Below are positions 36,301 through 48,000 of a DNA stretch of 64,000 nucleotides, piece after piece. The notes below the pieces were generated by a model. The model was given only the letters and a program-made list of their open reading frames with translations. It did not search any database and was not told the DNA's origin. The stretch comes from Marinobacter vinifirmus (GTDB lineage Bacteria; Pseudomonadota; Gammaproteobacteria; Pseudomonadales; Oleiphilaceae). Made by a program: the position numbers and the translations under genes. The stretch spans positions 28,857 through 92,856 of the forward strand of contig NZ_NEFY01000011.1 of assembly GCF_002258215.1 (NCBI RefSeq). Reading direction: 5' to 3'. How positions within the stretch are numbered: position 1 is the stretch's first letter; every line of letters starts with the position of its first letter.

Positions 36301-38212
36301 TATGGGCGGCGACGTGTTCGGTAACGGCCTGCTGTGTTCCGAGAAAACCCGGCTGGTCGCGGCCTTCAACCACATCCATATCTTTATCGACCCGGAACCG
36401 GATGCGGCGAAGAGCTACAAGGAGCGCAAGCGCCTGTTCGAAATGCCCCGTTCGGCCTGGACCGATTACGACACCAAGCTGATCTCCAAGGGCGGCGGTG
36501 TGTTCAGCCGGAACGCCAAGTCGATCCCGGTCAGCCCGGAAATGAAAAGACTGCTGGGCATCAACGCCGACCGCATGCCGCCGAACATGCTGATCAGCCA
36601 CATCCTGAAGTCCGAAGTGGACCTGCTCTGGGTGGGCGGTATCGGCACCTATGTGAAGGGCGCTGAAGAAACCCATGCCGACGTAGGCGACAAGGCTAAC
36701 GACGGCCTGCGGGTGAACGGTAAAGACCTGCGCTGCAAAGTGGTGGGCGAGGGCGGTAACCTGGGCTTCACCCAGCTGGGCCGTATTGAATACGCCCTGA
36801 AAGGCGGCCGGCTGAACACGGACTTCATCGACAACTCCGGTGGGGTGGACTGTTCAGACCACGAAGTGAACATGAAGATCCTGCTCAACCGTGCCGTGGC
36901 CATGGGTGATCTCACCGCCAAGCAGCGCAACGTGATGCTGGAAGAGATGACCGACGATGTCTCTGCCCTGGTGCTGAAGAACAACTACCGGCAAACCCAG
37001 GCCATCAGCATTGCCAGTGCCGATACCGCGCCAAGACTGGAAGAATACCGCCGGTTGATGAACACCCTGGAAAGCGAAGGCAAGCTGAACCGCGGGCTGG
37101 AATTCCTGCCCGACGACGATGCCCTGGCCGAGCGCAAACTGGCCAAGAAAGGCCTGACCCGGCCGGAGCTGTCGGTGCTGATTTCCTACGTGAAGGGCGA
37201 CCTGAAGCAGACCCTGATCGCCAGCACCCTGCCGGACGATCCGCTGCTGGCCGGCGAAATGTACAAGGTGTTCCCGAAGGAACTGAACAAGAAGTTCTCG
37301 AAGGAACTGGGCGAGCACCAGCTGCGGCGGGAAATCATCGCCACCCAGATTGCCAACGACATGGTCAACCACATGGGCATTACCTTTGTGGAGCGCCTGA
37401 ACCAGTCTACCGGTGCCGATGCTGCATCCATCGCCCTGGCCTGGATCATCGCCCGGGATGTGTTCCGGATCGACAACTGGTGGGACCGCATCGAGGCGCT
37501 GGACTACCATGTGCCCGCCAAGCTGCAGATGGAGCTGATGCAAGACCTCATGCGCCTGATGCGCCGTGCCGTTCGCTGGCTGCTGCGTAACCGCCGGGCC
37601 GAGCTCAATATCCAGAGCCATATGGAGCGGTTTGCCGACAGCGTATGGGCGATTACCTCCAGCCTGCCGGACTACCTGGGCGACCAGGCCCGCAGCAACT
37701 GGGAGCAACGCCACGCGTACCTGGAAGAATCCGGCTTGCCGAAAGACCTGGCCTCGGTACTGGCCGGCACCGGTTACCTGTACTCGTCGCTGGGCATTAT
37801 CGAATCCCAGGAGGCCACCGGCCTGCCGCTGAAAACCGTGGCTAACCTGTATTACGACCTGGGTGACCGCCTCGACCTGACCTGGTTTGCCAACTCCATT
37901 GCCGCGCTTACGCCCAATTCCCATTGGCAGGCACTGGCAAGGGAAAGCTTCCGGGAAGACCTGGACTGGCAGCAACGCGCCCTGACCACCGGCGTCCTGC
38001 GCCTGGCGGGTAAGGCCGGCAAGGTGCCCGAGAGTGTGGAAGCCTGGGAGCAGAAGCACCAGCACATGATCGAGCGCTGGAGTGCCATGCTGGCGGAGCT
38101 GAAGAGCGTGCGGGAGCCGGAATACGCCATGTTCTCCGTTGCCCTGCGTGAGCTGCTGGATCTGGCTCAGAGCACCATGCACCAGAATACGGACAGCGAC
38201 GGCAGTATCTGA
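33338..38212 (+). CDS. gdhB: NAD-specific glutamate dehydrogenase, large (180-kDa) class
   Basis: A 1624-residue enzyme converting glutamate to 2-oxoglutarate and ammonia with NAD, mainly catabolic. The long N-terminal ACT-like region is followed by the catalytic core (RGGKVARGGLRWSDRFEDYR and VPVGAKGGFVAKQ, the latter with the catalytic Lys), a Rossmann part (GIGDMGGDVFGNG, VVGEGGNLGFTQLGRIEYA) and a helical C-terminal domain. Length is typical of the Pseudomonas/Streptomyces L_180 type. A TTG two codons upstream also opens the frame; ATG at 33338 is chosen because AGAGG stands about 8 bases before it. Transcribed alone, divergently from moxR. Confidence 0.96.
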   Translation: MNALTIASKDQFFEQLAEAFADKLAKTEARKVVEFAKQHYAHSPLEELVSRRFSDTYGAVLAAWQFLQKRSAEETPVTVFNPDLESDGWQSTHSVIFILHPNIPFLIDSLRMAINRREIGTHSIQHSILQVERDGNGKLKKLHSAKKSSAASYEALIVLEIDRHSDPADLRGLEETLQSVLHEVRIAVDDFPIVKDKVSEILGELDATTAGISEEDKEEARAFLGWLTEDHFTFLGYDEYDFVKDKQGMAVRRVENSELGIFRVNNERPDKVRLNELPQRTRHEMTRTDDIFIFAKSAQRSRVHRPAYPDYIAVKKFNSKGEVVGERRFLGLYTARVYNERPDEIPLLRRKFQTVMKRSGFMRTDYAGKELEQILTLYPRDELFQIETEELLRVAKSILYIQERRRIEMFMREDVYGQFVTCLAFFPRDIYNTELRLKVEQVLLERLEAEDIEFVTHFSESPLARVQFTIRVPQVENRQLPLAEIRDRVIELAQSWSEGLAEALHEAYGEERGNEFYRVWAAGFPASYTEMFSPRRAAIDLDHITKAASADDLAMSFYRALEEDDSTLHFKLFYPDEPLPLSDVMPIFDNLGFRVIGEHPFEVIDRTGKTVWIHDFTLQAHSGGVDIHRIRPIFEELFRRVWHTEAENDAFNRLLLSSYMSWRQIALLRTYARYMRQIRFSNSQTFISNTLVNHENLTQILLEYFEIRFNPDRYKSPGKSEAAQKKLEIEFNAGLEEVENLSEDRVLRLYLELMQATLRTNYYQPDAEGQPKPYISVKFDPTRIPDMPLPMPMFEIFVYSPRVEGVHLRGGKVARGGLRWSDRFEDYRTEILGLVKAQQVKNAVIVPVGAKGGFVAKQLPDPSDREAFQAEGIAAYKTFIRGLLDITDNLVDAGIQPPERVIRHDEDDHYLVVAADKGTATFSDIANGLAAEYGFWMGDAFASGGSNGYDHKKMGITARGAWVSVERHFREMGINPAEDEFTAIGIGDMGGDVFGNGLLCSEKTRLVAAFNHIHIFIDPEPDAAKSYKERKRLFEMPRSAWTDYDTKLISKGGGVFSRNAKSIPVSPEMKRLLGINADRMPPNMLISHILKSEVDLLWVGGIGTYVKGAEETHADVGDKANDGLRVNGKDLRCKVVGEGGNLGFTQLGRIEYALKGGRLNTDFIDNSGGVDCSDHEVNMKILLNRAVAMGDLTAKQRNVMLEEMTDDVSALVLKNNYRQTQAISIASADTAPRLEEYRRLMNTLESEGKLNRGLEFLPDDDALAERKLAKKGLTRPELSVLISYVKGDLKQTLIASTLPDDPLLAGEMYKVFPKELNKKFSKELGEHQLRREIIATQIANDMVNHMGITFVERLNQSTGADAASIALAWIIARDVFRIDNWWDRIEALDYHVPAKLQMELMQDLMRLMRRAVRWLLRNRRAELNIQSHMERFADSVWAITSSLPDYLGDQARSNWEQRHAYLEESGLPKDLASVLAGTGYLYSSLGIIESQEATGLPLKTVANLYYDLGDRLDLTWFANSIAALTPNSHWQALARESFREDLDWQQRALTTGVLRLAGKAGKVPESVEAWEQKHQHMIERWSAMLAELKSVREPEYAMFSVALRELLDLAQSTMHQNTDSDGSI

Positions 38213-38227
38213 GGCTTGCGTTATGCT

Positions 38228-38261
38228 GTTGATTCCCGTTCAATTCCGCGCGGGAATCAAC
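38228..38261 (+). other. Perfect 11-base inverted repeat upstream of rsmC
   Basis: GTTGATTCCCG (38228-38238) and CGGGAATCAAC (38251-38261) pair perfectly across 12 bases. The repeat fills most of the 65-base gap between gdhB and rsmC and ends 16 bases before the rsmC ATG. No T-run follows, so it is more likely an operator or a leader hairpin than a terminator. Confidence 0.6.
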
Positions 38262-38277
38262 CGCAAAGGCAGGATTT

Positions 38278-39336
38278 ATGGCGCAGCTACAAACCAACAC
38301 ACACGACGTTCTGCTCCGGAATGCCGAACTGCTGACCGGCAAGGTGGCCCTGCTGGGCGTATCCGAGCCGGCGCTGCTGGCCCATTGCCCGCAACCCGGG
38401 CTGGCCATGAGCGAACACGCCGGTGTGTATGAACAGCTGTGCCAGCATGCAAACTGGCAAGCCTGTTTCGGCTATCAGTGCAACGACCAGGACGCCGGGA
38501 GTTTCGACACCCTGGTCATCTTCCTGCCCAAGGCCCGGGCGGAACTGGAATTACGCCTGGCCATGGCACGCTACCTGGGCCGCGAAGGCGTCAGCCTGGT
38601 TCTGGTGGGCGAAAAGAAAGAAGGCATCGCTGGCGCCGTCAAACACTTCACAGCCATGGTGGCCGACGCCCTGAAAGTCGACAGCGCCCGGCACTGCCAG
38701 GTGTGGACCGGCACCAACCACCAACCCCTTTCCCGTTTTGACCTTACTGACTGGTTGCGCTGGACGCAGGTTTCCTGTGCCGGCGTAAATCTTGAAGTAG
38801 CCGGCCTGCCCGGTGTGTTCAGTGAAGGGGAGCTGGATGCCGGCACCCGGATGTTGCTGGAAACCCTGGAACAGACTCCGCTGAAAGCAGACAAGGTGCT
38901 GGACTTTGCCTGTGGCGCCGGCGTGATCGGCAGCTGGCTGCAAGGCTACCGCCGCGATCAGGGCCTGGCCCAGGGTGTGGTAGACGGTGTGGATGTCCAG
39001 GCCCAGGCGGTTGCCTGCGCCCGGGAAACCTATGCCCGGGCTGGCGCGGAAGGTCAGATCTACGCCTCCGATGGCCTGGCCGGCATTCAGGGCCGGTGGC
39101 CGGCGGTGGTCACCAATCCGCCGTTTCACAGTGGCGTGAAAACCGACACCTCCATGACCGAACAGTTCCTTCGGGAAGTGGCCGCCCATCTGGCCCCCAG
39201 GGGCGAGGTGCGGCTGGTGGCCAACAGCTTCCTGCCCTATGAGTCCGTTATCCAGCGCTTTATCGGGCCGGTCGAGAAGCTGGCCCAGGATCGCCGTTTT
39301 ACCGTTTACAGGGCTTTCAACCGTGCCATCCGCTGA
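38278..39336 (+). CDS. rsmC: 16S rRNA (guanine1207-N2)-methyltransferase RsmC
   Basis: A 352-residue two-domain methyltransferase: a degenerate N-terminal half and a catalytic C-terminal half with the SAM motif [16 protein letters not shown] and the active-site motif NPPFHSG ([13 protein letters not shown]). RsmC methylates G1207 of 16S rRNA in the 30S subunit. Length equals the E. coli family. The 3' end overlaps the start of its paralogue rlmG by 14 bases, so the two are coupled. Confidence 0.9.
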   Translation: MAQLQTNTHDVLLRNAELLTGKVALLGVSEPALLAHCPQPGLAMSEHAGVYEQLCQHANWQACFGYQCNDQDAGSFDTLVIFLPKARAELELRLAMARYLGREGVSLVLVGEKKEGIAGAVKHFTAMVADALKVDSARHCQVWTGTNHQPLSRFDLTDWLRWTQVSCAGVNLEVAGLPGVFSEGELDAGTRMLLETLEQTPLKADKVLDFACGAGVIGSWLQGYRRDQGLAQGVVDGVDVQAQAVACARETYARAGAEGQIYASDGLAGIQGRWPAVVTNPPFHSGVKTDTSMTEQFLREVAAHLAPRGEVRLVANSFLPYESVIQRFIGPVEKLAQDRRFTVYRAFNRAIR

Positions 39337-40459
39337 AGTACTGCCGCTGACTGCCGGTAACCTGAAGCTCAGCCGCCCCGGCGCCGAGCCTGGCCTGCGG
39401 GCCTGGGATGCGGCGGACGAGTTGCTGCTGGCAGAAGCCGGTAACCGGCTGGCGGACAGCCCCCGCGTGCTGGTGGTAGACGACCAGTTCGGTGCGCTCA
39501 CGCTTGGGCTGGCCCAGGCCCACGGGCCGGTCACCAGCGTGGCCGACAGTGCAGTCCTTCCGGATGCACTCGATTACAATGCCCGACATAATCCCGGTAT
39601 CGCCCGGCCAGCGCTGCTGCACAGCTGGCTGAACCCGCCGGAGGGGCCGTTTGACCTGGTGGTATTGCGCATTCCCCGCCACGGCGCCTATCTGGGCTGG
39701 CTGTTGCGCTGGGTAAACTCTGTGCTGGCAGACAACGGCTGTTTGCTGGCTGGGGGTATGATCAAGCATTTGCCGGACCGCAGCGTGGATGTGTTTGCCG
39801 AAGCCGTGGTCACCGAAACTGTACTGCCGGCCCGTAAAAAGGCCCGGGTAGTGGTCTGCCGCAAAGGGCAGGCGCAACTGCAGGGCTGGGCTGAAAGCTG
39901 GAAAGGTTACCCGCAGGAGGGTCTGCCGGCGCCGGTAGAGGCATTACCGGCTGTCTTTGCCCGGGACAAGCTGGACATCGGCACCCGGGAGCTGTTGCCG
40001 CTTGTGGGCCCTGCCGTGGCCGGGCTGAAGCCTGGCGCGCGTGTGCTGGACCTGGCCTGCGGCAATGGCGTGCTGGGCTTGACGGCACTGGCTTGTGGCT
40101 CTGATATCACGGTGGATTTCAGCGATGTGTCCAGCCAGGCCATTGCCAGCGTGCAGCATAACCTGGGTACCTGTGGTTACCGGGCCGGACAGTGCCAGCA
40201 TAGCGACGGAATTCGGGAAGGAACCGGGCAGTACGACGTGATTTTGCTGAACCCGCCGTTCCATGAAGGCGGTGTGGTGGGGGATCACATTGCCCTGCGA
40301 CTGTTCCGGGACGCCGCAAAACACCTGGTGCCGGGCGGGCGAATGCTGATGGTGGGCAACCGCCACCTGGGCTACCACAAGTCCCTGAAGCGCTTCTTTG
40401 GCAAGGTAGAGCAGCGGGCCGCAAGCCCGCGCTTTGTGGTATTCGAAGCGGCGCCCTGA
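39323..40459 (+). CDS. rlmG: 23S rRNA (guanine1835-N2)-methyltransferase RlmG
   Basis: The same two-domain architecture as RsmC, with the C-terminal SAM motif [17 protein letters not shown] and catalytic [19 protein letters not shown] typical of RlmG. The open frame begins earlier, but the GTG at 39323 gives 378 residues, the E. coli RlmG length, and the conserved sequence starts there with AGGG about 11 bases upstream. RlmG methylates G1835 of 23S rRNA. RsmC and RlmG being adjacent suggests a tandem duplication or shared control. Confidence 0.88.
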   Translation: MPSAEVLPLTAGNLKLSRPGAEPGLRAWDAADELLLAEAGNRLADSPRVLVVDDQFGALTLGLAQAHGPVTSVADSAVLPDALDYNARHNPGIARPALLHSWLNPPEGPFDLVVLRIPRHGAYLGWLLRWVNSVLADNGCLLAGGMIKHLPDRSVDVFAEAVVTETVLPARKKARVVVCRKGQAQLQGWAESWKGYPQEGLPAPVEALPAVFARDKLDIGTRELLPLVGPAVAGLKPGARVLDLACGNGVLGLTALACGSDITVDFSDVSSQAIASVQHNLGTCGYRAGQCQHSDGIREGTGQYDVILLNPPFHEGGVVGDHIALRLFRDAAKHLVPGGRMLMVGNRHLGYHKSLKRFFGKVEQRAASPRFVVFEAAP

Positions 40460-40478
40460 GCGCCGCTGCTAACCGTGG

Positions 40479-41099
40479 TTAAAGGGCAGGGGCAGGGCGA
40501 TCGTAACCGAGCCGGGCCAGGGTATCGACGATGGCCTGGGTCTGGCTGTCGATCTCGATGTTCACTGACTGACCCTGTTCGGCCGTACCGAAGGTCGTGG
40601 CCCGCAGGGTTTCCGGAATCAGGTGAACGTTAAAGCGGTTACCGGTGACCTCGCCAATGGTCAGGCTGGCGCCGTTGATGGCGATATAGCCTTTCGGGAA
40701 CACATACTTCATCCAGCTCTCCGGCACCTCGAACCACAGGGTTACGTTGTTCTCTGTGCGGATAATCTCGGCCAGAACCGCGGTAGTGTGCACATGGCCG
40801 CTGAGCAGGTGGCCGCCAATCTCGTCACCAATACGGGCTGCCCGTTCAAAGTTTACCGAATCCCCTTCGGCCAGGTCGCCCAGTGTGGTCAGCCTCAGGG
40901 TTTCCTGCATGGCATCAAAGTACAGCAGGTCGCCGTCCTGTCGGGTTACCGTCAGGCAGGTGCCATTGATCGCGACCGAGGCGCCGATGGTTACACCCTG
41001 CACCTTGGCTTCCGGAAAGCGCACCACCAGTGTGTTCAGCCCCGGCGCCTTGATGACTTCCGCAATGGTGGCCACCCCCTGAACGATACCTGTAAACAT
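40479..41099 (-). CDS. ribE: Riboflavin synthase, alpha subunit
   Basis: A 206-residue enzyme that dismutates 6,7-dimethyl-8-ribityllumazine to riboflavin. It is built of two lumazine-binding repeats: MFTGIVQGVATI with VAINGTCLTV (first) and GHVHTTAVLAEI with IAINGASLTIGEV (second). The start ATG at 41099 is chosen over the GTG one codon earlier because AGGAG stands 7 bases upstream and the family begins MFTGI. No other rib gene is adjacent, and I see no FMN riboswitch in the 54-base interval shared with psrA. Confidence 0.95.
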   Translation of the reverse strand: MFTGIVQGVATIAEVIKAPGLNTLVVRFPEAKVQGVTIGASVAINGTCLTVTRQDGDLLYFDAMQETLRLTTLGDLAEGDSVNFERAARIGDEIGGHLLSGHVHTTAVLAEIIRTENNVTLWFEVPESWMKYVFPKGYIAINGASLTIGEVTGNRFNVHLIPETLRATTFGTAEQGQSVNIEIDSQTQAIVDTLARLGYDRPAPAL

Positions 41100-41139
41100 C
41101 ACGAATCTCCTGAACGGTTGCAGTCATGCCAAGGTATGC

Positions 41140-41168
41140 TTGACACGGCAGGGTGTCAAACGTATGTT
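41140..41168 (+). promoter_or_regulatory. psrA: psrA promoter
   Basis: TTGACA (41140-41145) and TATGTT (41163-41168) are 17 bases apart. The -10 lies inside the first PsrA operator, which indicates autorepression. Confidence 0.75.
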
Positions 41169-41183
41169 TCAAACAGACGTTTG
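41157..41183 (+). promoter_or_regulatory. psrA: Tandem overlapping PsrA operators
   Basis: CAAAC-GTAT-GTTTC (41157-41170) and CAAAC-AGAC-GTTTG (41170-41183) share base 41170. Both fit the PsrA consensus (G/C)AAAC-N2-4-GTTT(G/C). They cover the -10 region and likely start of psrA, as expected for autoregulation. Confidence 0.8.
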
Positions 41184-41203
41184 TTAGAGGCATGGATAAC
41201 AAA

Positions 41204-41881
41204 ATGGCGCAGTCAGATACCGTAGACCGCATACTTGATGCTGCTGAAGAGCTTTTTGCCGAGCGTGGTTTCTCGGAAACGTCTCTTCGCATGATTACCA
41301 GTAAGGCTAAAGTAAATCTGGCCGCTGTCAATTACCACTTTGGTTCAAAGAACGCGCTGATTCACGCGGTTTTCGCGCGTTTTCTGACGCCTTTCTCTGC
41401 AACTCTGGAGACTGCGTTCGACGAACTGGAAGCAAAGTGTGACGGCAAACCGGCTACCCTGAACCAGACCCTCTGGGCGCTCACGGAAAGTGCTGTGCGC
41501 ATGCCCCAGCGTAACGAAAAAGGTATTTCCATTTTCATGCGCCTGCTCGGGCTGGCCTACACCCAGAGCCAGGGCCACCTGCGCAAGTTCCTGGAGCAGG
41601 AATACAGCGAGCCGTTCAGTCGTTTCATGCGTCTTCTGAAAGAGGCCACCCCTGAGTTGTCCTCGGTAGACCGCTACTGGCGCATCCAGTTCATGCTGGG
41701 AGCCACCGCCTTTACCATGTCCAGCAGCGATGCCCTGATCGACATCCTGGAAAACAAGCTGGGTGTGCACACCACGGTGCAGGAAATTGCCGCGCGCCTG
41801 GTGCCGTTCCTGGCGGCCGGTATGACCGCACCGGACAAAATGCTGGTTTCTGCCCCGGCCCGGCCCGCGTCGGTTGCCTGA
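41204..41881 (+). CDS. psrA: PsrA, TetR-family fatty-acid-responsive regulator
   Basis: A 225-residue TetR-family protein closely resembling Pseudomonas PsrA: helix-turn-helix DTVDRILDAAEELFAERGF and SLRMITSKAKVNLAAVNYHFG at residues 6-50, followed by FMRLLGLAYTQSQGHLRKFLEQ and FMLGATAFTMS in the ligand domain. PsrA releases DNA on binding long-chain fatty acids and regulates beta-oxidation and rpoS in Pseudomonas. Longer starts exist (41153, 41192); ATG 41204 matches the family start MAQS. The gene is divergent from ribE and autoregulated by the sites in front. Confidence 0.9.
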   Translation: MAQSDTVDRILDAAEELFAERGFSETSLRMITSKAKVNLAAVNYHFGSKNALIHAVFARFLTPFSATLETAFDELEAKCDGKPATLNQTLWALTESAVRMPQRNEKGISIFMRLLGLAYTQSQGHLRKFLEQEYSEPFSRFMRLLKEATPELSSVDRYWRIQFMLGATAFTMSSSDALIDILENKLGVHTTVQEIAARLVPFLAAGMTAPDKMLVSAPARPASVA

Positions 41882-41900
41882 GTTCCCCTGCCTCGGTTAG

Positions 41901-41939
41901 GCTTCCCTCTGGTTTCCGGCCGGAGGGAGCTTCCCTTTT
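41901..41939 (+). terminator. Terminator of psrA overlapping the next gene's ribosome site
   Basis: GCTTCCCTCTGG (41901-41912) pairs with CCGGAGGGAGC (41920-41930) with one bulge and one G-T pair, followed by TTCCCTTTT. The right arm contains the GGAGGGAG that would serve as the ribosome site of the L,D-transpeptidase gene, so folding would hide it. Confidence 0.55.
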
Positions 41940-42438
41940 GAATACCCCCTTGCCCCCCGGGGCTTATCTGACCATTGATATCGCCAGCCAGGTGCTAACG
42001 GTGTGTGCTGCTGATGGCAGCGCGCTGGACCGTTACCCCATATCTACCGCCCTGAACGGACCGGGAGAGCAGGATAGCAGCGGCTGCACCCCCCGGGGCG
42101 AGCACTACATCCGCGCGCGCATCGGCGAAGGCCAGCCGCTGAATACGGTCTTTCGGGGCCGTCGGCCCACCGGTGAGATATACTCACCACAACTGGCCGC
42201 TGAACACCCTGATCGGGACTGGATACTGACCCGTATACTCTGGCTTTGTGGCCGGGAGTGGGGGCGCAACCGTGGCCCGGGGGTGGATTCCTTCCGGCGC
42301 TTTATCTACATTCACGGCACCCCGGATACCGAACCCATGGGCGAGGCCCTGTCCCACGGCTGTGTGCGGATGAGAAACACCGACATCGCCGAACTGTTTG
42401 CGCGGGTAAGGGCCGGCACCCGCGTTGTTATTGGATGA
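41938..42438 (+). CDS. L,D-transpeptidase (YkuD) domain protein
   Basis: A 166-residue protein consisting almost only of a YkuD catalytic domain: His126 in IYIHGTPD, and SHGCVRM with His140 and Cys142, so the active site is complete. Such enzymes cross-link peptidoglycan through 3-3 bonds or attach lipoproteins. It shows no signal peptide; no ATG or GTG is available upstream in frame, so a TTG start at 41938 is used with GGAGGGAG about 9 bases upstream. A cytoplasmic location would be unusual. It lies 23 bases before the mscS-like gene. Confidence 0.82.
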   Translation: MNTPLPPGAYLTIDIASQVLTVCAADGSALDRYPISTALNGPGEQDSSGCTPRGEHYIRARIGEGQPLNTVFRGRRPTGEIYSPQLAAEHPDRDWILTRILWLCGREWGRNRGPGVDSFRRFIYIHGTPDTEPMGEALSHGCVRMRNTDIAELFARVRAGTRVVIG

Positions 42439-42461
42439 ACTGACAGACTCAGAGGAACACA

Positions 42462-45065
<2,604 letters not shown>

Positions 45066-45085
45066 TCCAGCTGATTCGGGTTGGC

Positions 45086-48000
45086 TCAGGCTTTCTTTGC
45101 CGGCGCCGGCTTGCTCTGCTCCGGCCCGAGTTCCATGAGCATGGCTGAGATGGCGTCGAGTTTACCACTGGTTGAATCATCATTCAGCCGGAAGCGGAAG
45201 CTGTTGGCCCCTTCCAGCCGGTAGGTGTCCGGTGCGGATTGCACTTTTTTAACCAGCGCCAGCGGGTCTACCGGCGTGCTTGCGCCGAACTCCAGGCGCA
45301 CCCATTCCTTGCCGGCGTCCACTTTTACAATGCCCAGGGCGTCTGCTTTCAGGCGCAGGCGGGTCTGGTTTACCAGGTTCTTTGCCGGCTCCGGTAATAA
45401 TCCGAACCGGTCAATCATCTCAACCTGAAGTTCTTTTAATTCTTCTTCGTTCTGCACACTGGCGATGCGCTTGTACAGCATCAGCCGGTTGTGCACATCC
45501 GGCAGGTAGTCATCCGGAATCAGCGCCGGAATACGCAGGTTCATCTCGGTGCCATGGCTCAGGGGCAGCTCCGCATTGGGTGTGCGGCCCTCGCGGATGG
45601 CTTTTACCGCTTCGTCCAGCAGCTGCATGTACAGGGTGAAGCCGATGCTTTCAATCTGCCCGCTCTGTTCCTCGCCCAGCAGCTCGCCCGCGCCCCGGAT
45701 TTCCAGGTCGTGGGTGGCCAGCATGAAGCCGGCGCCCAGGTCCTGGGCTTCGGAAATGGCATCCAGCCTCTTCTTGGCGTCGGTGGAAATGCTCTTGGGC
45801 GGTGGCGTCAGCAGGTAGGCGTAGGCCTGGTGGTGGGAGCGGCCAACACGGCCCCGTAGCTGGTGCAGCTGGGCCAGGCCGAATTTATCCGCCCGCTCGA
45901 TAATAATGGTGTTGGCACTGGGAATGTCGATGCCGGTTTCCACAATGGTGGTACACACCAGCACGTTGAAGCGCTTGTGGTAGAAGTCCGACATGATCTG
46001 TTCCAGCTGGCGCTCGCGCATCTGGCCGTGGGCCACGCCTACCCGGGCTTCGGGAATCAGCCGGCGCAGGTCTTCGGCGGTTTTCTCGATGGTCGAGACA
46101 TCGTTGTGCAGGAAGTACACCTGACCACCGCGCAGGATTTCCCGCAGAATGGCTTCTTTCACCATGGATTCGTCGCGCTGGCGCACAAAGGTTTTCACCG
46201 ACAGCCGGCGGGCCGGCGGGGTGGCAATAATCGAAAGATCCCGCAAGTGGCCCATAGCCATGTTCAATGTCCGCGGGATGGGCGTGGCGGTGAGCGTGAG
46301 CATGTCTACCTCCGCCCGCAGGGACTTCAGCTTTTCCTTCTGCTGAACGCCGAACCGGTGTTCCTCGTCGATAATCACCAGCCCCAGGTTCTTGAACTTG
46401 ATATCGCCCTGCAGCAGCTTGTGGGTGCCGATCACAATATCGGCCTTGCCTTCTTCAATGGCTGCAATGGCCTTGGTGGTCTGGGCGCCGCTGCGGAAGC
46501 GGCTGAGCAGCTCCACAGTCACCGGGGTGTCAGAGAACCGGTCCCGGAAAGACTCATAATGTTGCTGCGCCAGCAGGGTAGTGGGTACCAGCACCGCCAC
46601 CTGCTTGCCGGACCAGGTGGCCAGGAAAGCGGCACGCATGGCCACCTCGGTTTTACCGAAGCCGACGTCGCCGCACACCAGGCGATCCATGGGGCGCTCG
46701 CCGGTCATGTCTTCGAACACGGATTGAATCGCTACCTGCTGGTCTGGTGTTTCCTCGAACGGAAAGCCGGCGGCAAAGGCCCGGTAGGCTTCTTTCGGGT
46801 CTTCGAACTGGAAGCCCTTGCGGGCCTCGCGGCGGGCGTAAACATCAAGCAGCTCGGCGGCGGTATCGCGAATCTTCTCCAGCGCTTTCTGCTTGGCGTT
46901 GCTCCAGCGATCGGTGCCCAGCTTGTGCAGGGGGGCGTGTTCTTCGTCGGTGCCGGCGTAGCGGGAAATCAGGTGCAGGCTGGATACCGGCACGTACAGT
47001 TTCGAGCCTCCGGCGTATTCGAGCATCAGGAATTCATCGGCCTGGCCGCCGGCGGTAATGGTTTCCAGGCCTTTGTAGCGGCCAACCCCGTGGTCGATAT
47101 GCACCACCGGCGAGCCGATGCGCAGTTCGGACAGGTCCCGGTAACCGTGGTCGTCTACCTCGGTGGGCTTCTCGCGCCGCCGGCGCTGCAATACCCGCTC
47201 GCCAAACAGGGCAGTTTCGGTAATCAGCGCCAGGTTTTGCTCCGGCAGCACCATGCCCTGTTCCATGGGGGCAATGGTAATGGCCAGGGTGGAGTCGGAT
47301 TTCTCCAGAAACTCCTGCCAGCCGGTGACGGTGGCCAGTTTCAGTTTGTGGTCACCCAGGTTTTCGATCAGTGCTTCCCGCCGGCCGGAGGATTCGGCAC
47401 AGATCAGTACCCGGCCGGGAAACTCCTTGATGAACCGTTTAAGTCGTCCGGCAGGGTCTGCTGCCCGTCCGTCCATGGCCACGTCCGGCAGGGCTTCGGC
47501 GTGGCAGTTGGCGCTGCCGGCGCCCTCAACCGGGTCCGGGGCGCAGGTTACCCGGGGGTGGGGCTTAAGCTGGCCGAACACCTCGTCTTGTAGCAGGAAC
47601 AGCTCCGAGGGCGGCAGGATAGGCCGCAAACGGTCATGGCGGCGGTCTTCGTGCCGGGCCCGGGTTTCGGCATCAAACGCCGCCACGGCATCGTTCAGGC
47701 CGTCGGCCGTGAACACCAGGGTAGAGGCCGGCAGGTAATCGAACAGGGTGGCGGTTTCGTCAAAAAACAGCGGCAGGTAGTACTCGATGCCCGGCGGCGT
47801 AATGCCGTTGCTGACATCCTGATACACCGGGGAGTCTTTGTCTGCGTTCGGGAAATATTCAAACCAGCGGTTGCGGAAGCCGGAGCGGGCATCCTTATGC
47901 CAGGGGAATTCGTGGGCCGGCAGCAGTTCGATCTGCTCGATGCGGTCGATGGAGCGCTGGGTTTCCGGATCGAAGGTGCGCAGGGTTTCGATTTCATCAT

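Noticed and set aside
34775..36676. Long minus-strand open frame (633 residues) within gdhB
   Set aside because: Antisense of the conserved catalytic core of gdhB; no start signal or known motif.
41041..41160. Search for an FMN riboswitch in front of ribE
   Set aside because: The ribE leader is too short and shows none of the conserved RFN helices.
46000..47593. Long plus-strand open frame (576 residues) within mfd
   Set aside because: Antisense shadow of a GC-rich gene; codon pattern mirrors mfd and no domain is recognisable.
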